Virus record (IMG/VR): IMGVR_UViG_3300015199_000013
Coordinates: 1-32,080 of that record
Length of the DNA stretch: 32,080 nt
DNA from: a virus
Strand: one strand, 5' to 3'
The translations under genes and the position numbers were made by a program. The stretch's first letter is position 1. Each line of letters begins with the position of its first letter. The notes under the pieces are model-generated. The model was not told the origin of the DNA. It searched no databases and saw only the letters and a list, made by a program, of their open reading frames with translations. Positions 22,386 to 29,040 of this stretch are shown here, in pieces.

Positions 22386-24487
22386 GTCCAGGCCACCCAA
22401 GGCGGTGACCCCGCCGCCGACGGGACATAGGTGGTGTTGACGGTCAGGTCCGCGCCAGCCGCGCTGAGCTGGAAGTTCAACCAGGGTGCGCCTGACAGCC
22501 TCGTCCCTGACGTCTGACCACCCGTCCGAAGATACGTCGGCTGCGTCGTCCCGTAGGAACCTTCCATCCAGACGCCGATGTAGTAGATCGCGTCGGCGGC
22601 GGTCGGGCCGAGCGGTGCGGTCAAAGCGACCGCGGTCGGCGTGTTCGCCACCCACGACTTCATCGCTGTCCCGACGTCGGCGGTGACGGCGACGCACTTG
22701 AACGTGCTGTCGAGAACGCCGAGCCGTATCGCCGTCGGGTTAGCTCCGACCGGAATGACCGACATCGCCATGATGACGTTCGTGATCGTCGTCCCTTTCG
22801 GCACGAATACGCGGGTCCACTGAGCCTTATCCGCCCCGAGCGCCGCCACGCTATTCAGAAGTACGGGATCGCAGGCCCAGCCGCCGTACCCGCTCAAACC
22901 GGGAGCGAGAAGGTCGGCGGGTGACATGCCCGCAGCGAAGCTGAGCTGCCCGGCGGCGTTAACGGCAAGCGTCGAGCCGTCAGGCGGGCGCGATCCCTTG
23001 TTGACTTCCCAGGTGTCCGTCCCGATCTTGACTAGCCGCGCCACCTGGTACCGGGCCAGCGTCAGCGACGCACCCGGCGGGTTGTTGATCGTCACGCCCG
23101 CGCCGGGTGCGACTGTCACGAGGCCCGCCCCGAGGCCGGTTATCCGGATCTCCGCACCGATGGGGAACGCGACCGAGGAGTTCGGCGGGATCGTCGCGGT
23201 AACCGCGGCACCATTGTTGAGGCTGACGACTTGCCAGGCGTCCGTCAGGACGAACGAGTAGGCCGTGCCCGTCTGCGCGTTGACCGTGGCGCCGTAGGAG
23301 TAACGGGCCCCCGACTGATACACGATGTCGAGTTGCGCGCCCGTCCCTATGCTCGGGGCCGGTGGCGCGTCCTCGTCGGAGTAGCCGTAGATCGAGTTGT
23401 TGCGGCTCGGGGACGTATCCGACTCCGTGCCCTCGGCGACGATGCCTGCCGAGGCGTGGAGGAAGAAGAACGAGTTCGCTCGTGCGCAGTGACCGTTATG
23501 GCCCGCCTTCAGCACGAGACTCTTGCCTGTCCCTCCCGCTGCCACGCCGAGAGCGATGTCGTAGAAGGCGTTGTCGTCCGCATCTTGGATGACGAGCGCG
23601 TTGCCGTTCTTGGCGGTGATGTGCATGTTGGTGAAGGTGCAGAAGGCCACGTCGAGTCCGCCATCTACGGCTGCCAGGGTGACCTTCTCCCCTCCGACGG
23701 TCGCGGCGTGGTTCCCGCAGCCCGTCAGCGAGGTCGCGGTCACGCCGGTATACGTGAAGGCGACACCGGCGAGGTAGGCGGTGCCGCTTGCCGGGAACCT
23801 CGCGGTCGACCCGACATTCACGGTCGCGCTGTTCAGCGCGTTGACGCCGGTCGCGTTCGTCGTCGCGAGGCCGTCGAGGTAAAGGCCGTCGCCGCCTGCC
23901 TCGGGAAGGAGGTAGACGCCGTCGAACTCGCACTGGTAGACGTAGTTGAGCCCGGTGTACGTCTGGTCGGTGACCGCGTCCAGGTACAGGGACTTCACGC
24001 TGGTCCGCTCGATGAAGACGTTCCGCGTGATGCACTGCGAACATCCGGCCATGCGGAGGCCATAACCAGCCCCGGTCGCGGGGGTGTTCGACCTGCCATC
24101 GAGCGTCATGTTCTCCAGCTGTACGCCCGTCAGCGCGAGAGATGCGCCGGTCGCGGGACTCATGTCGAGCATCGTCCCGCCCACGGCGCCGTACCAAAGA
24201 AGTCGAGTGCCGCGCGTTGGCGTGAGGCCCTGGAACAAGTAGGACTCCATCCCGCCGCCCCGCCAGGGAGTCGTCGGCTTCACGGTCGTCGTGATCTTGT
24301 ATGGCGCTGCGGGGAAGTAGACGGATGCGCCGACGGCCGAAGCAGCAGCGTCGGCAGCCACAATCGCAGCGGTGTCGTCGGTGACGCCATCGCCGACAGC
24401 CCCGTACGCCATCACGTTAAAGGCGAGGTCGCTGTACGGGTCGAGCAAGTCCCGCAGGCGAGACGGGATGAAGCGCGCGATCCCCAT
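22382..24487 (-). CDS. Tail spike / depolymerase with pectate-lyase-like beta-helix
   Basis: A 701-residue protein, ATG 24487. Residues 1-20 are an amphipathic start (FIPSRLRDLLDPYSDLAF). From about 22 comes the Pectate_lyase_3 opening NVMAYGAVGDGVTDDTAAI with ASVYFPAAPYKI, leading into a long parallel beta-helix with GLRMAGCSQCITRN-type rungs to about residue 400. The middle holds a receptor-type beta domain, and the final ~150 residues (SPADLLAPGLSGYGG, WTRVFVPKGTTITNVIMAM, AIYYIGVWMEG) a jelly-roll module. Such proteins bind or cleave surface glycans. The catalytic acids cannot be named from sequence. Confidence 0.85.
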   Translation of the reverse strand: MGIARFIPSRLRDLLDPYSDLAFNVMAYGAVGDGVTDDTAAIVAADAAASAVGASVYFPAAPYKITTTVKPTTPWRGGGMESYLFQGLTPTRGTRLLWYGAVGGTMLDMSPATGASLALTGVQLENMTLDGRSNTPATGAGYGLRMAGCSQCITRNVFIERTSVKSLYLDAVTDQTYTGLNYVYQCEFDGVYLLPEAGGDGLYLDGLATTNATGVNALNSATVNVGSTARFPASGTAYLAGVAFTYTGVTATSLTGCGNHAATVGGEKVTLAAVDGGLDVAFCTFTNMHITAKNGNALVIQDADDNAFYDIALGVAAGGTGKSLVLKAGHNGHCARANSFFFLHASAGIVAEGTESDTSPSRNNSIYGYSDEDAPPAPSIGTGAQLDIVYQSGARYSYGATVNAQTGTAYSFVLTDAWQVVSLNNGAAVTATIPPNSSVAFPIGAEIRITGLGAGLVTVAPGAGVTINNPPGASLTLARYQVARLVKIGTDTWEVNKGSRPPDGSTLAVNAAGQLSFAAGMSPADLLAPGLSGYGGWACDPVLLNSVAALGADKAQWTRVFVPKGTTITNVIMAMSVIPVGANPTAIRLGVLDSTFKCVAVTADVGTAMKSWVANTPTAVALTAPLGPTAADAIYYIGVWMEGSYGTTQPTYLRTGGQTSGTRLSGAPWLNFQLSAAGADLTVNTTYVPSAAGSPPWVAWT

Positions 24488-24491
24488 CGGG

Positions 24492-25319
24492 TTAGGTCAA
24501 GAGTCCCAGCACTGGACATAAAGTGCCGCCGACCGCCGTCAAAGTGAGCGGCGCCGCGAGCGGAAACGCGGCCGCCTGAATCCCCTGTTCGAGGTTCGGC
24601 ATCGCCGACCCCATCAAGGACACGATTTGCCCGGCGTAGTTGGTCATCGCGATCGTGGCGGCGGTGCCTCCCACCGTGCCGTACGCGAACGCGACGTAAT
24701 AGATCGTTCCCGCAGTGAGCGCGATCCCGCTAGTGAGAGTCACGGTCTGCACTCCGGCCGCAGCGTTCAGCTTCCCCGCCGTAGACCCCGACGAACGCAG
24801 CAGCGTCGTCCCGTCCGAGCTGAAGATGCCCACGTCGCAGTTGTCGTTGGTCGTCGCAGCGACAGTCGTCCCGAACGCGATCTTGGTGATAGTGATGCTG
24901 ACGGGGCAGCGGAACCGGATCGCGTAGGCGCGGCTGGCGGTTCCGACCGTGGCGGCCGCGGCGGGAACGAAGTCCGGCACCCGGATCCCTGTCGCGAACC
25001 CGTGCTGGTCAAGCACCACCGGGAGAGCCTGATCCCCGGTGTTCGTTCCCGTCGACGTCCCCGACCCGGCCGGGTAGCGCGCGTCGAATAAGATCGTCAG
25101 CGCGGCTTTGACGTTCGCCCACGTCAACCTCTTCAACCCGAACGCCGCAGTGGAGTCGACCAGCGGGAACTCGTCCGCGTCGACCGGCGGCGTCTTCGAC
25201 GCTGCTGCGTGAGTGGCGACCTGGACCGCGCCGCCGATCGGCGCGTACCGCAAGTCGAGCTGCGCGAGCGTCAGGACGACGGAGCCGACGTCGTTCTTGG
25301 TGCCGGCGCGCGTAATCAT
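24492..25319 (-). CDS. Tail fibre protein
   Basis: A 275-residue protein, ATG 25319 with GGAGGG 6 bases upstream, just after direct repeat copy B. The N-terminal part carries FPLVDSTAAFGLKRLTWANV then LFDARYPAGS and GTSTGTNTGDQ, a stock tail-fibre segment that precedes a variable receptor domain. The C-terminal ~150 residues (IRFRCPVSITITKIAFGTTV, then IYYVAFAYGTVGG) form a beta-sandwich of the same style as the C-terminal module of the downstream spike. It is the first gene in the fibre cassette and likely anchors or decorates the tail tip. Confidence 0.8.
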   Translation of the reverse strand: MITRAGTKNDVGSVVLTLAQLDLRYAPIGGAVQVATHAAASKTPPVDADEFPLVDSTAAFGLKRLTWANVKAALTILFDARYPAGSGTSTGTNTGDQALPVVLDQHGFATGIRVPDFVPAAAATVGTASRAYAIRFRCPVSITITKIAFGTTVAATTNDNCDVGIFSSDGTTLLRSSGSTAGKLNAAAGVQTVTLTSGIALTAGTIYYVAFAYGTVGGTAATIAMTNYAGQIVSLMGSAMPNLEQGIQAAAFPLAAPLTLTAVGGTLCPVLGLLT

Positions 25320-25331
25320 CAGACGCCCTCC

Positions 25332-25430
25332 GCGGCCGCGAACGTCTGGGCGATATCTGGTCTCAAGAACACGAAAGCCCGCACAAAGGCGGGCTCGAGG
25401 CGGTCCTGTGGCGTTGCGGGAGGGAGGGTA
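25332..25430 (-). repeat. ~100-bp direct repeat, copy B (upstream edge of fibre cassette)
   Basis: This segment aligns with 21178-21277 in the same orientation, about 90% identical by hand alignment. It starts next to the fibre gene Shine-Dalgarno region and ends 12 bases before the upstream gene's stop, so the whole 4.0 kb fibre cassette lies between the copies. Confidence 0.85.
25362..25395 (-). terminator. Rho-independent terminator upstream of the fibre cassette
   Basis: On the minus strand a 7-bp stem (25389-25395 with 25376-25382), loop of 6, then TTCGTGTTCTT. The loop differs from copy A while the stem is kept. It follows the small-gene operon (25443-27852), so that operon and the fibre genes are probably separate transcription units, with a fibre promoter that I could not locate. 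Confidence 0.72.
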
Positions 25431-25442
25431 GCGTCAGCCGTC

Positions 25443-25748
25443 CTAATCCGCAAATCCCTGCTCGCGCCGCTCGCGTCTCTCCTCGTCGCGCATCACCTTC
25501 CGGAGCGGGTCACTGCCCGCGATCGCGCCGCCGACACCACGACCGATCGCCGGGATCCCGCGCAGCCCTTTCGTGTCTCCGCTCGCGGTCCCGGAGCCGG
25601 GCGTGTCGATCTCGCGTTCGACCTCGCGGAGCTTCGCGCGCTCCTCCGCTTCGCGCAACTCGGCGCGTTGCAGCCACGCGCCGAGTACTCCCTTGAGGCG
25701 GGGGTCGTCGCTGTAGACGAGACGCACTTCGTCATCGGCGTCGCTCAC
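25443..25748 (-). CDS. Small charged helical protein
   Basis: A 101-residue protein from GTG 25748 (GTGA overlap). Acidic start, then a strongly charged helix (AELREAEERAKLREVEREID), a glycine/serine linker and a basic end (LRKVMRDEERRERREQGF). The middle GIPAIGRGVGGAIAG is a mildly hydrophobic segment. No domain recognised. It is the last gene before terminator B. Confidence 0.65.
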   Translation of the reverse strand: MSDADDEVRLVYSDDPRLKGVLGAWLQRAELREAEERAKLREVEREIDTPGSGTASGDTKGLRGIPAIGRGVGGAIAGSDPLRKVMRDEERRERREQGFAD

Positions 25749-25954
25749 GCATCGTCCTGCATGAACTGCATCAGCCGGTCACGGTCGGCCGGCTCGACCA
25801 GGAACCCGCACCGCCGGCACGTCGGCCACGTCCTCCCGAGTCCCTTGACGTCGACGGGGACGTGCTCGCCGCACTCCCACGGGAGCCGGTCGCCCTCGAA
25901 CATCCGCAACGTCAGAGCCTGCGCCCGCACCTGTTCTTGGCCCATCGCCGTCAT
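25745..25954 (-). CDS. Small zinc-binding-like protein
   Basis: A 69-residue protein from ATG 25954 (ATGA overlap). It contains GDRLPWECGEHVPVDVKGLG then WPTCRRCGF: CxxC plus an upstream Cys/His pair fit a zinc ribbon. Part of the coupled chain of mini-genes; no function known. Confidence 0.62.
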   Translation of the reverse strand: MTAMGQEQVRAQALTLRMFEGDRLPWECGEHVPVDVKGLGRTWPTCRRCGFLVEPADRDRLMQFMQDDA

Positions 25955-26211
25955 CCGGCCGGGACGTCCTTCACGTCCTCCGGTGTGAACACGACGCCGA
26001 GCGACACCGGCGGGATCGGCTCGCTGAAGATCTTGAGACACACCGTGCCGCCGCGACCGAGCTGCTCGAGCTCTTCTGGCGTCGGCTTCCAATACGACGC
26101 GACGACGTTGAGGCCGAGCGACGACGGCTCGCGCCGGCACGGCAGATCGCCGATGCCCTCGTGCGGGCCGCGATACGTGAAGTTGCACCAGCTGTTCTGG
26201 ACAGGATCCAT
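25951..26211 (-). CDS. Small hypothetical protein
   Basis: An 86-residue protein from ATG 26211, preceded by AAAGGGAG about 11 bases upstream. Sequence includes WCNFTYRGPHEGIGDLPCRR and a beta-rich C-terminal half (CLKIFSEPIPPVSLGVVFT). No membrane helix or known domain. Ends ATGA into the next gene. Confidence 0.62.
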   Translation of the reverse strand: MDPVQNSWCNFTYRGPHEGIGDLPCRREPSSLGLNVVASYWKPTPEELEQLGRGGTVCLKIFSEPIPPVSLGVVFTPEDVKDVPAG

Positions 26212-26217
26212 TTAGAG

Positions 26218-26253
26218 TCACACTCCCTTTCGGTTGTAGACGGACAGGCTCAT
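26218..26253 (-). CDS. Possible 11-residue leader or coupling ORF
   Basis: ATG 26253 overlaps the upstream stop as ATGA and reads 11 codons to TGA 26218-26220. The Shine-Dalgarno of the next gene lies inside it. It may only couple translation across the gap; small size makes coding status uncertain. Confidence 0.3.
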   Translation of the reverse strand: MSLSVYNRKGV

Positions 26254-26582
26254 CCGGCGCGCCGGCGCTTCGTCCGGACGGGGCCGCAGTGGAGACAGGC
26301 GAGGTGGCCGCGCCGGTTCGCGCTCTTCGGGACGAGCACGACCGGGCCGCCACACATCACCGGCTGCAAGATCGGCCGCCGACGCCGGGCCCAGTCGACG
26401 AGGCCGCGCCAGCCGCGACGGCGGCGCTGCCGGATCTCGACAAGCCGGGGGCAACGCGACCCGGTCAGCTGCGGCCGGTAGGTGCCCGGATACTTCGTCG
26501 CGCGGGCCGGCCACGGCACGTCGCCCATGCCGCGCATCTGGTTGAGAAACTTCCGCTGCCGCTTCGAGTGCTTCAGGTTCAT
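26250..26582 (-). CDS. Basic protein with possible CxxC
   Basis: A 110-residue protein from ATG 26582 with GAGGA 5 bases upstream and an ATGA overlap. It is very basic (NLKHSKRQRKFLNQMRG, RLVEIRQRRRRGWRGLV, RRRRP) with CGGPVVLVPKSANRRGHLACLHCG, a plausible zinc site. A nucleic-acid-binding role would suit the charge, but no family was recognised. A competing frame (26218-26514) is arginine/proline-rich shadow. Confidence 0.6.
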   Translation of the reverse strand: MNLKHSKRQRKFLNQMRGMGDVPWPARATKYPGTYRPQLTGSRCPRLVEIRQRRRRGWRGLVDWARRRRPILQPVMCGGPVVLVPKSANRRGHLACLHCGPVRTKRRRAG

Positions 26583-26803
26583 TGGATTCCTCTCATCGCC
26601 GCGACCTCGAGCTGGATCCGCTTCGAGGCGAGGCGTAGGTGGTGGCGGACGGTGCTTTCGTCGATGCCGAGATGAAGGCCGATCCGGCGGTTGCCGACGC
26701 CTTGCGCCTTGAGGCGCAGCACGTCGATCTGGCGCTCGCTGCAGACGCGCTCGATCACCTCACGCAACTCAGGCGCGATGCCTTCCCAGCTCGCGTGGCT
26801 CAC
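26579..26803 (-). CDS. HTH regulator (LuxR/sigma region 4-like)
   Basis: A 74-residue protein from GTG 26803 (GTGA overlap). Residues 20-62 read VCSERQIDVLRLKAQGVGNR then RIGLHLGIDESTVRHHLRLA, the tri-helical HTH of LuxR and sigma-70 region 4 proteins, with a helical tail. It carries no receiver or sensor domain. It sits early in the leftward mini-gene chain, ahead of the structural operon, so it may activate late genes or regulate this chain. The longer reading frame to 27151 is not supported. Confidence 0.72.
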   Translation of the reverse strand: MSHASWEGIAPELREVIERVCSERQIDVLRLKAQGVGNRRIGLHLGIDESTVRHHLRLASKRIQLEVAAMRGIQ

Positions 26804-26988
26804 TGCGTGAGCTCGACGATCTCGCCGTCGCGCTGCCAGCGCCGCCCGCGGCCGTTGCGTCGGAGCCGGAACCAGCCGGACAGGTACGCGACCCGGTCGC
26901 GACAGGCCCCGCACAGCTCGACGCGGAGCCGAGGCAGCCGCGGATCCACCGTCGTCGCCACCGGCGTGTTGCAGATCGCGCAGCTCAG
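26800..26988 (-). CDS. Zinc-ribbon mini-protein with apparent CTG start
   Basis: A 62-residue frame, CTG 26988 to TGA 26800-26802. It has CAIC near residues 3-6 and CGAC near 26-29, a zinc ribbon, then AYLSGWFRLRRNGRGRRW and an acidic end. No ATG, GTG or TTG occurs between the preceding in-frame stop and the first CxxC. CTG overlaps the upstream TGA by four bases (CTGA), exactly like the ATGA and GTGA junctions on either side, with AGGAA 9 bases upstream. The downstream junction is GTGA. It is strongly coding by composition; the start, or a frameshift from the upstream gene, is uncertain. Confidence 0.6.
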   Translation of the reverse strand: MSCAICNTPVATTVDPRLPRLRVELCGACRDRVAYLSGWFRLRRNGRGRRWQRDGEIVELTQ

Positions 26989-27176
26989 CGGGAGTCGTTC
27001 CTGGCGCCGACGATCGCGCGGAGCGCTCCGATCGGCAGCTCAGCGAGCGAGACGCCAGACTCGAGCAGAAACGCGGCCGCGAGCTTCGGCCGGCCCGACA
27101 GCTCCGTCGCGAGGACGAAAGCACGGTCGTAGTGCGCGCTCCCGAGCGCACGCGAGATGTCGGCCATCCGGATCAC
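26985..27176 (-). CDS. Small helical protein
   Basis: A 63-residue protein from GTG 27176 (GTGA overlap). Mostly helical (MADISRALGSAHYDRAFVLA, then LAAAFLLESGVSLAELPIGA). No motif recognised. Its stop begins the CTGA overlap with the next frame. Confidence 0.62.
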   Translation of the reverse strand: MIRMADISRALGSAHYDRAFVLATELSGRPKLAAAFLLESGVSLAELPIGALRAIVGARNDSR

Positions 27177-27454
27177 GCGAACAGCAACAGGTCGTCGTCG
27201 TGCGGCGCGATGATCGCGGCCGCCTTCTGGAACAACTCCGCCGCCGCGCCCGCGACCGAGCCGCCGCCGGCGCGGACATCCCAGCCGGACGGGTGCGTCG
27301 CGATCAGCAGCACGCCGCCGCCAAACGCAGGCCGACGATGCACCGTCCAGCCGTTCAGCTCGAGAACCTCGATCAGCGCTTCACCGAAGCCAGCGCAATC
27401 GCCGAGCCGCTGGAGCGGCTCAGACGGCGATAAAGATGTAGCGGCGCGAGACAC
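27173..27454 (-). CDS. Small alpha/beta protein
   Basis: A 93-residue protein from GTG 27454 with GGAG 10 bases upstream. Reads LGDCAGFGEALIEVLELNGW then VLLIATHPSGWDV and a C-terminal helix with AAAIIAPHDDDLLLFA. Compact alpha/beta text with no recognised family. It starts the coupled mini-gene chain after a 161-base gap. Confidence 0.62.
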   Translation of the reverse strand: MSRAATSLSPSEPLQRLGDCAGFGEALIEVLELNGWTVHRRPAFGGGVLLIATHPSGWDVRAGGGSVAGAAAELFQKAAAIIAPHDDDLLLFA

Positions 27455-27615
27455 GGCATTCGAGCTCCAAATCAGATGGAGAACACGAACGCCCTCAGCC
27501 TCAAGCGACCTTGTCGGGCAACATCAGAATGCGCCCACGACCGGACGACTTCAATCCCCGGAAAGGGGGAACGAGTTATTCAAGCCACGCCAAACGGCGC
27601 CACCGGCTATTTCAG
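27455..27615. other. Intergenic gap without a gene
   Basis: About 160 bases between two leftward genes. I see no coding frame of quality. It contains a weak CCCC/GGGG stem near 27555-27570, too short to call a terminator, and presumably a leader for the gene at 27173-27454. Confidence 0.4.
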
Positions 27616-27852
27616 CTATTCCGGCGGAATCGACACAACCGGCCAACCGGGCTCGTCCGGCCATTCAACGAGCGACCGCTCAAGATCGCCCTGCGTGTAG
27701 TAGTCGAGCGTGCGACCCCACACGACCTTGCCGTGCTTCAGAAGGAACTCGAGCCGCTTGTCCCCCACCCCCGCATTCACGCGAGGCTGCCGCGCGAGAA
27801 GCTCGATGAGCATCCTCTCGGTACAACGCTCCGGCAGCACGATCGCAGGCAC
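27616..27852 (-). CDS. Small hypothetical protein, probably leaderless
   Basis: A 78-residue protein from GTG 27852. Sequence includes MLIELLARQPRVNAGVGDKR then LEFLLKHGKVVWGRTLDYYT and an acidic, proline-ended tail. No motif recognised. There is no Shine-Dalgarno, but a promoter-like TTGCAA/TAGGCT pair ends 8 bases upstream, which places transcription initiation at or next to the GTG, consistent with a leaderless message. Confidence 0.65.
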   Translation of the reverse strand: MPAIVLPERCTERMLIELLARQPRVNAGVGDKRLEFLLKHGKVVWGRTLDYYTQGDLERSLVEWPDEPGWPVVSIPPE

Positions 27853-27859
27853 ACCCTAA

Positions 27860-27889
27860 AGCCTAACCTGAGGGTTGGCCAGCTTGCAA
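27860..27889 (-). promoter_or_regulatory. Candidate leftward promoter
   Basis: On the minus strand TTGCAA (27889-27884) and TAGGCT (27865-27860) are 18 bases apart. Transcription would start near 27852, where the GTG of the next gene lies. It may drive the mini-gene operon. Confidence 0.4.
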
Positions 27890-27902
27890 ATTTTCCGGCT
27901 TG

Positions 27903-28310
27903 CTAGCCAGCAGGCACGGGGCCGACGATCTCACGTCGACAATGCGGGCACACGGTGGCGCCCCGATTGACGGGCTCTCGGCAGAGTGGGCAAACGGTCT
28001 TCGAAGTCGACGGCGCCGGCCGGACGTTCGACGTCGGAGGCGTCGGGCGGACGATCTGCTCGACGAGGGCGGAGCCGCAGTGCTGGCAGCGAGAAGCGTT
28101 CGGCTTCACGTGCTTACGGCACTCTGGACAGATGCTCGAGAACAGCACGCCAGTCTTCGTGCGCCGTCGCGTCGTGCCGTACTTCGCCTGGTAGATCGCT
28201 ACGCCGACGACCCCGACGATCACGATCACCCAGGCCGCGCTGGCCGAGACGTGAAGAATCGACGCGACGATCGCCACGAGGATGATCGTCGCGATGAGGA
28301 GTCCGATCAC
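27903..28310 (-). CDS. Membrane protein with two zinc ribbons
   Basis: A 135-residue protein from GTG 28310 with GAGG 7 bases upstream. Two hydrophobic helices (residues 2-19 and 25-40) form a hairpin, followed by a basic cytoplasmic stretch, then zinc ribbon 1 (CPEC...CQHCG, about 61-79), a Pro/Thr/Ser linker and zinc ribbon 2 (CPLC...CPHCRR, about 107-125). Such 'zinc-ribbon plus membrane' proteins are common in hosts and prophages but have no agreed role. Encoded beside the repressor, on the same strand, so it may be expressed in the lysogen. A superinfection-exclusion role is only a guess. Confidence 0.75.
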   Translation of the reverse strand: MIGLLIATIILVAIVASILHVSASAAWVIVIVGVVGVAIYQAKYGTTRRRTKTGVLFSSICPECRKHVKPNASRCQHCGSALVEQIVRPTPPTSNVRPAPSTSKTVCPLCREPVNRGATVCPHCRREIVGPVPAG

Positions 28311-28423
28311 GTCGCGACCTCGAGGTATACCCTCTTCATCCGTCGGACTCTACGAGGCTGAACGGGCCATGTCTAGATCGGCCAGTGACATTTCATCGGC
28401 CGGAGTCGTATCGTCATAGACAC

Positions 28424-28615
28424 GTGACGGGCGGCGAGCAAGAGCTCATCGAAGACCTCGCTCGCGCCGTCGGGCTCGCCGTCCGCGCGCTCACGCACGT
28501 CGAGCACGCACTTCGACAGATGACGCCGGCTCCTCAAGCAGCTCGAGCGCGGCCGCCGCTTCAGCTCGTGCCACCTCCAGATTCGCAAGCTGCTCAGCCG
28601 GAACAAGCAGGCTGA
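28424..28615 (+). CDS. Doubtful small ORF convergent with repressor
   Basis: A 63-residue frame from GTG 28424. The first 30 residues look coding (EQELIEDLARAVGLAVRALT then HVEHALRQM) and use G/C-ending codons, and this stretch has no gene on the other strand. The rest lies antisense to the repressor 3' end and is proline/alanine-rich. No ribosome binding site. An alternative is non-coding sequence downstream of the repressor. Confidence 0.3.
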   Translation: MTGGEQELIEDLARAVGLAVRALTHVEHALRQMTPAPQAARARPPLQLVPPPDSQAAQPEQAG

Positions 28616-28898
28616 GTTTCGCGTCGATCCCGGCGAGCAGATCCTCGATCGCGGCCAGCCGCTCGAGCGTCGTCTGCTCTTCCTCGTCGTCGCCGCGTAA
28701 GAACCACTCGACGGGACGTCCAAGGATCTTCGAGAGCTCACGCATCTGGCGGTACGGAATGACCTCGCCGCGCTCGTAGTTTTGGAGCGACCTCGTCGAG
28801 AACGGCGCGAGCTCGGCGAGCTGTTCCTGGGTAAGCCCAGCCTCCCGGCGGGCTAGCGCGATCCGGGCTCCGATCTCCTTGGCCTCGAACTGCGCCAT
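28491..28898 (-). CDS. XRE-family phage repressor
   Basis: A 135-residue protein from ATG 28898. HTH at about residues 10-66: IGARIALARREAGLTQEQLA, then FSTRSLQNYERGEVIPYRQM and LSKILGRPVEWFLRGD, the pattern of lambda-repressor-like proteins. The rest is an acidic coiled coil (ERLAAIEDLLAGIDAKLSLL) likely for dimerisation. There is no LexA-type peptidase domain, so induction would not follow RecA-dependent self-cleavage. No good Shine-Dalgarno is seen (TTCCTTCTC upstream), so initiation may be weak. Divergent from the Cro-like gene, it is the probable lysogeny repressor. Confidence 0.85.
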   Translation of the reverse strand: MAQFEAKEIGARIALARREAGLTQEQLAELAPFSTRSLQNYERGEVIPYRQMRELSKILGRPVEWFLRGDDEEEQTTLERLAAIEDLLAGIDAKLSLLVPAEQLANLEVARAEAAAALELLEEPASSVEVRARRA

Positions 28899-28943
28899 GA
28901 GAAGGAACCTACGGAACTCACTGCTCCGTGTCGCCGCAGTTTC

Positions 28944-28972
28944 TTGCGTTGTCGTCTGTCTGCGCATAAGTT
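28944..28972 (+). promoter_or_regulatory. Candidate rightward promoter (P-R like)
   Basis: TTGCGT (28944-28949), 17-base spacer, TAAGTT (28967-28972). Predicted start about 28979, with a 60-base leader to the Cro-like gene, whose GTG has an ideal AGGAGG. Confidence 0.55.
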
Positions 28973-28990
28973 ACGTCCGATGTGCCTGTT

Positions 28991-29019
28991 AGCTTCGTGC
29001 CTCGAAAGCTGCGTGTCAA
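28991..29019 (-). promoter_or_regulatory. Candidate leftward promoter for the repressor (P-RM/P-L like)
   Basis: A perfect TTGACA on the minus strand (29019-29014) with a weak -10 GAAGCT (28996-28991) 17 bases on. The poor -10 would suit a promoter needing activation. Confidence 0.4.
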
Positions 29020-29040
29020 CTACGTGTCGGTAGGAGGAAC

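Larger units (their letters stand above)
28899..29040. promoter_or_regulatory. Divergent repressor/Cro control region with candidate operators
   Basis: 142 bases between the two HTH genes. Three related octamers lie in the same orientation: 28906-28913 (AACCTACG), 28968-28975 (AAGTTACG) and 29017-29024 (CAACTACG). They overlap the candidate P-R -10 and the leftward -35. Short inverted repeats also occur (28911-28929; 28991-29010). These are candidate operators for the repressor and Cro. Confidence 0.5.

Noticed and set aside
27545-27572. Possible terminator with CCCC/GGGG stem
   Set aside because: Four-base stem and no T run; too weak.
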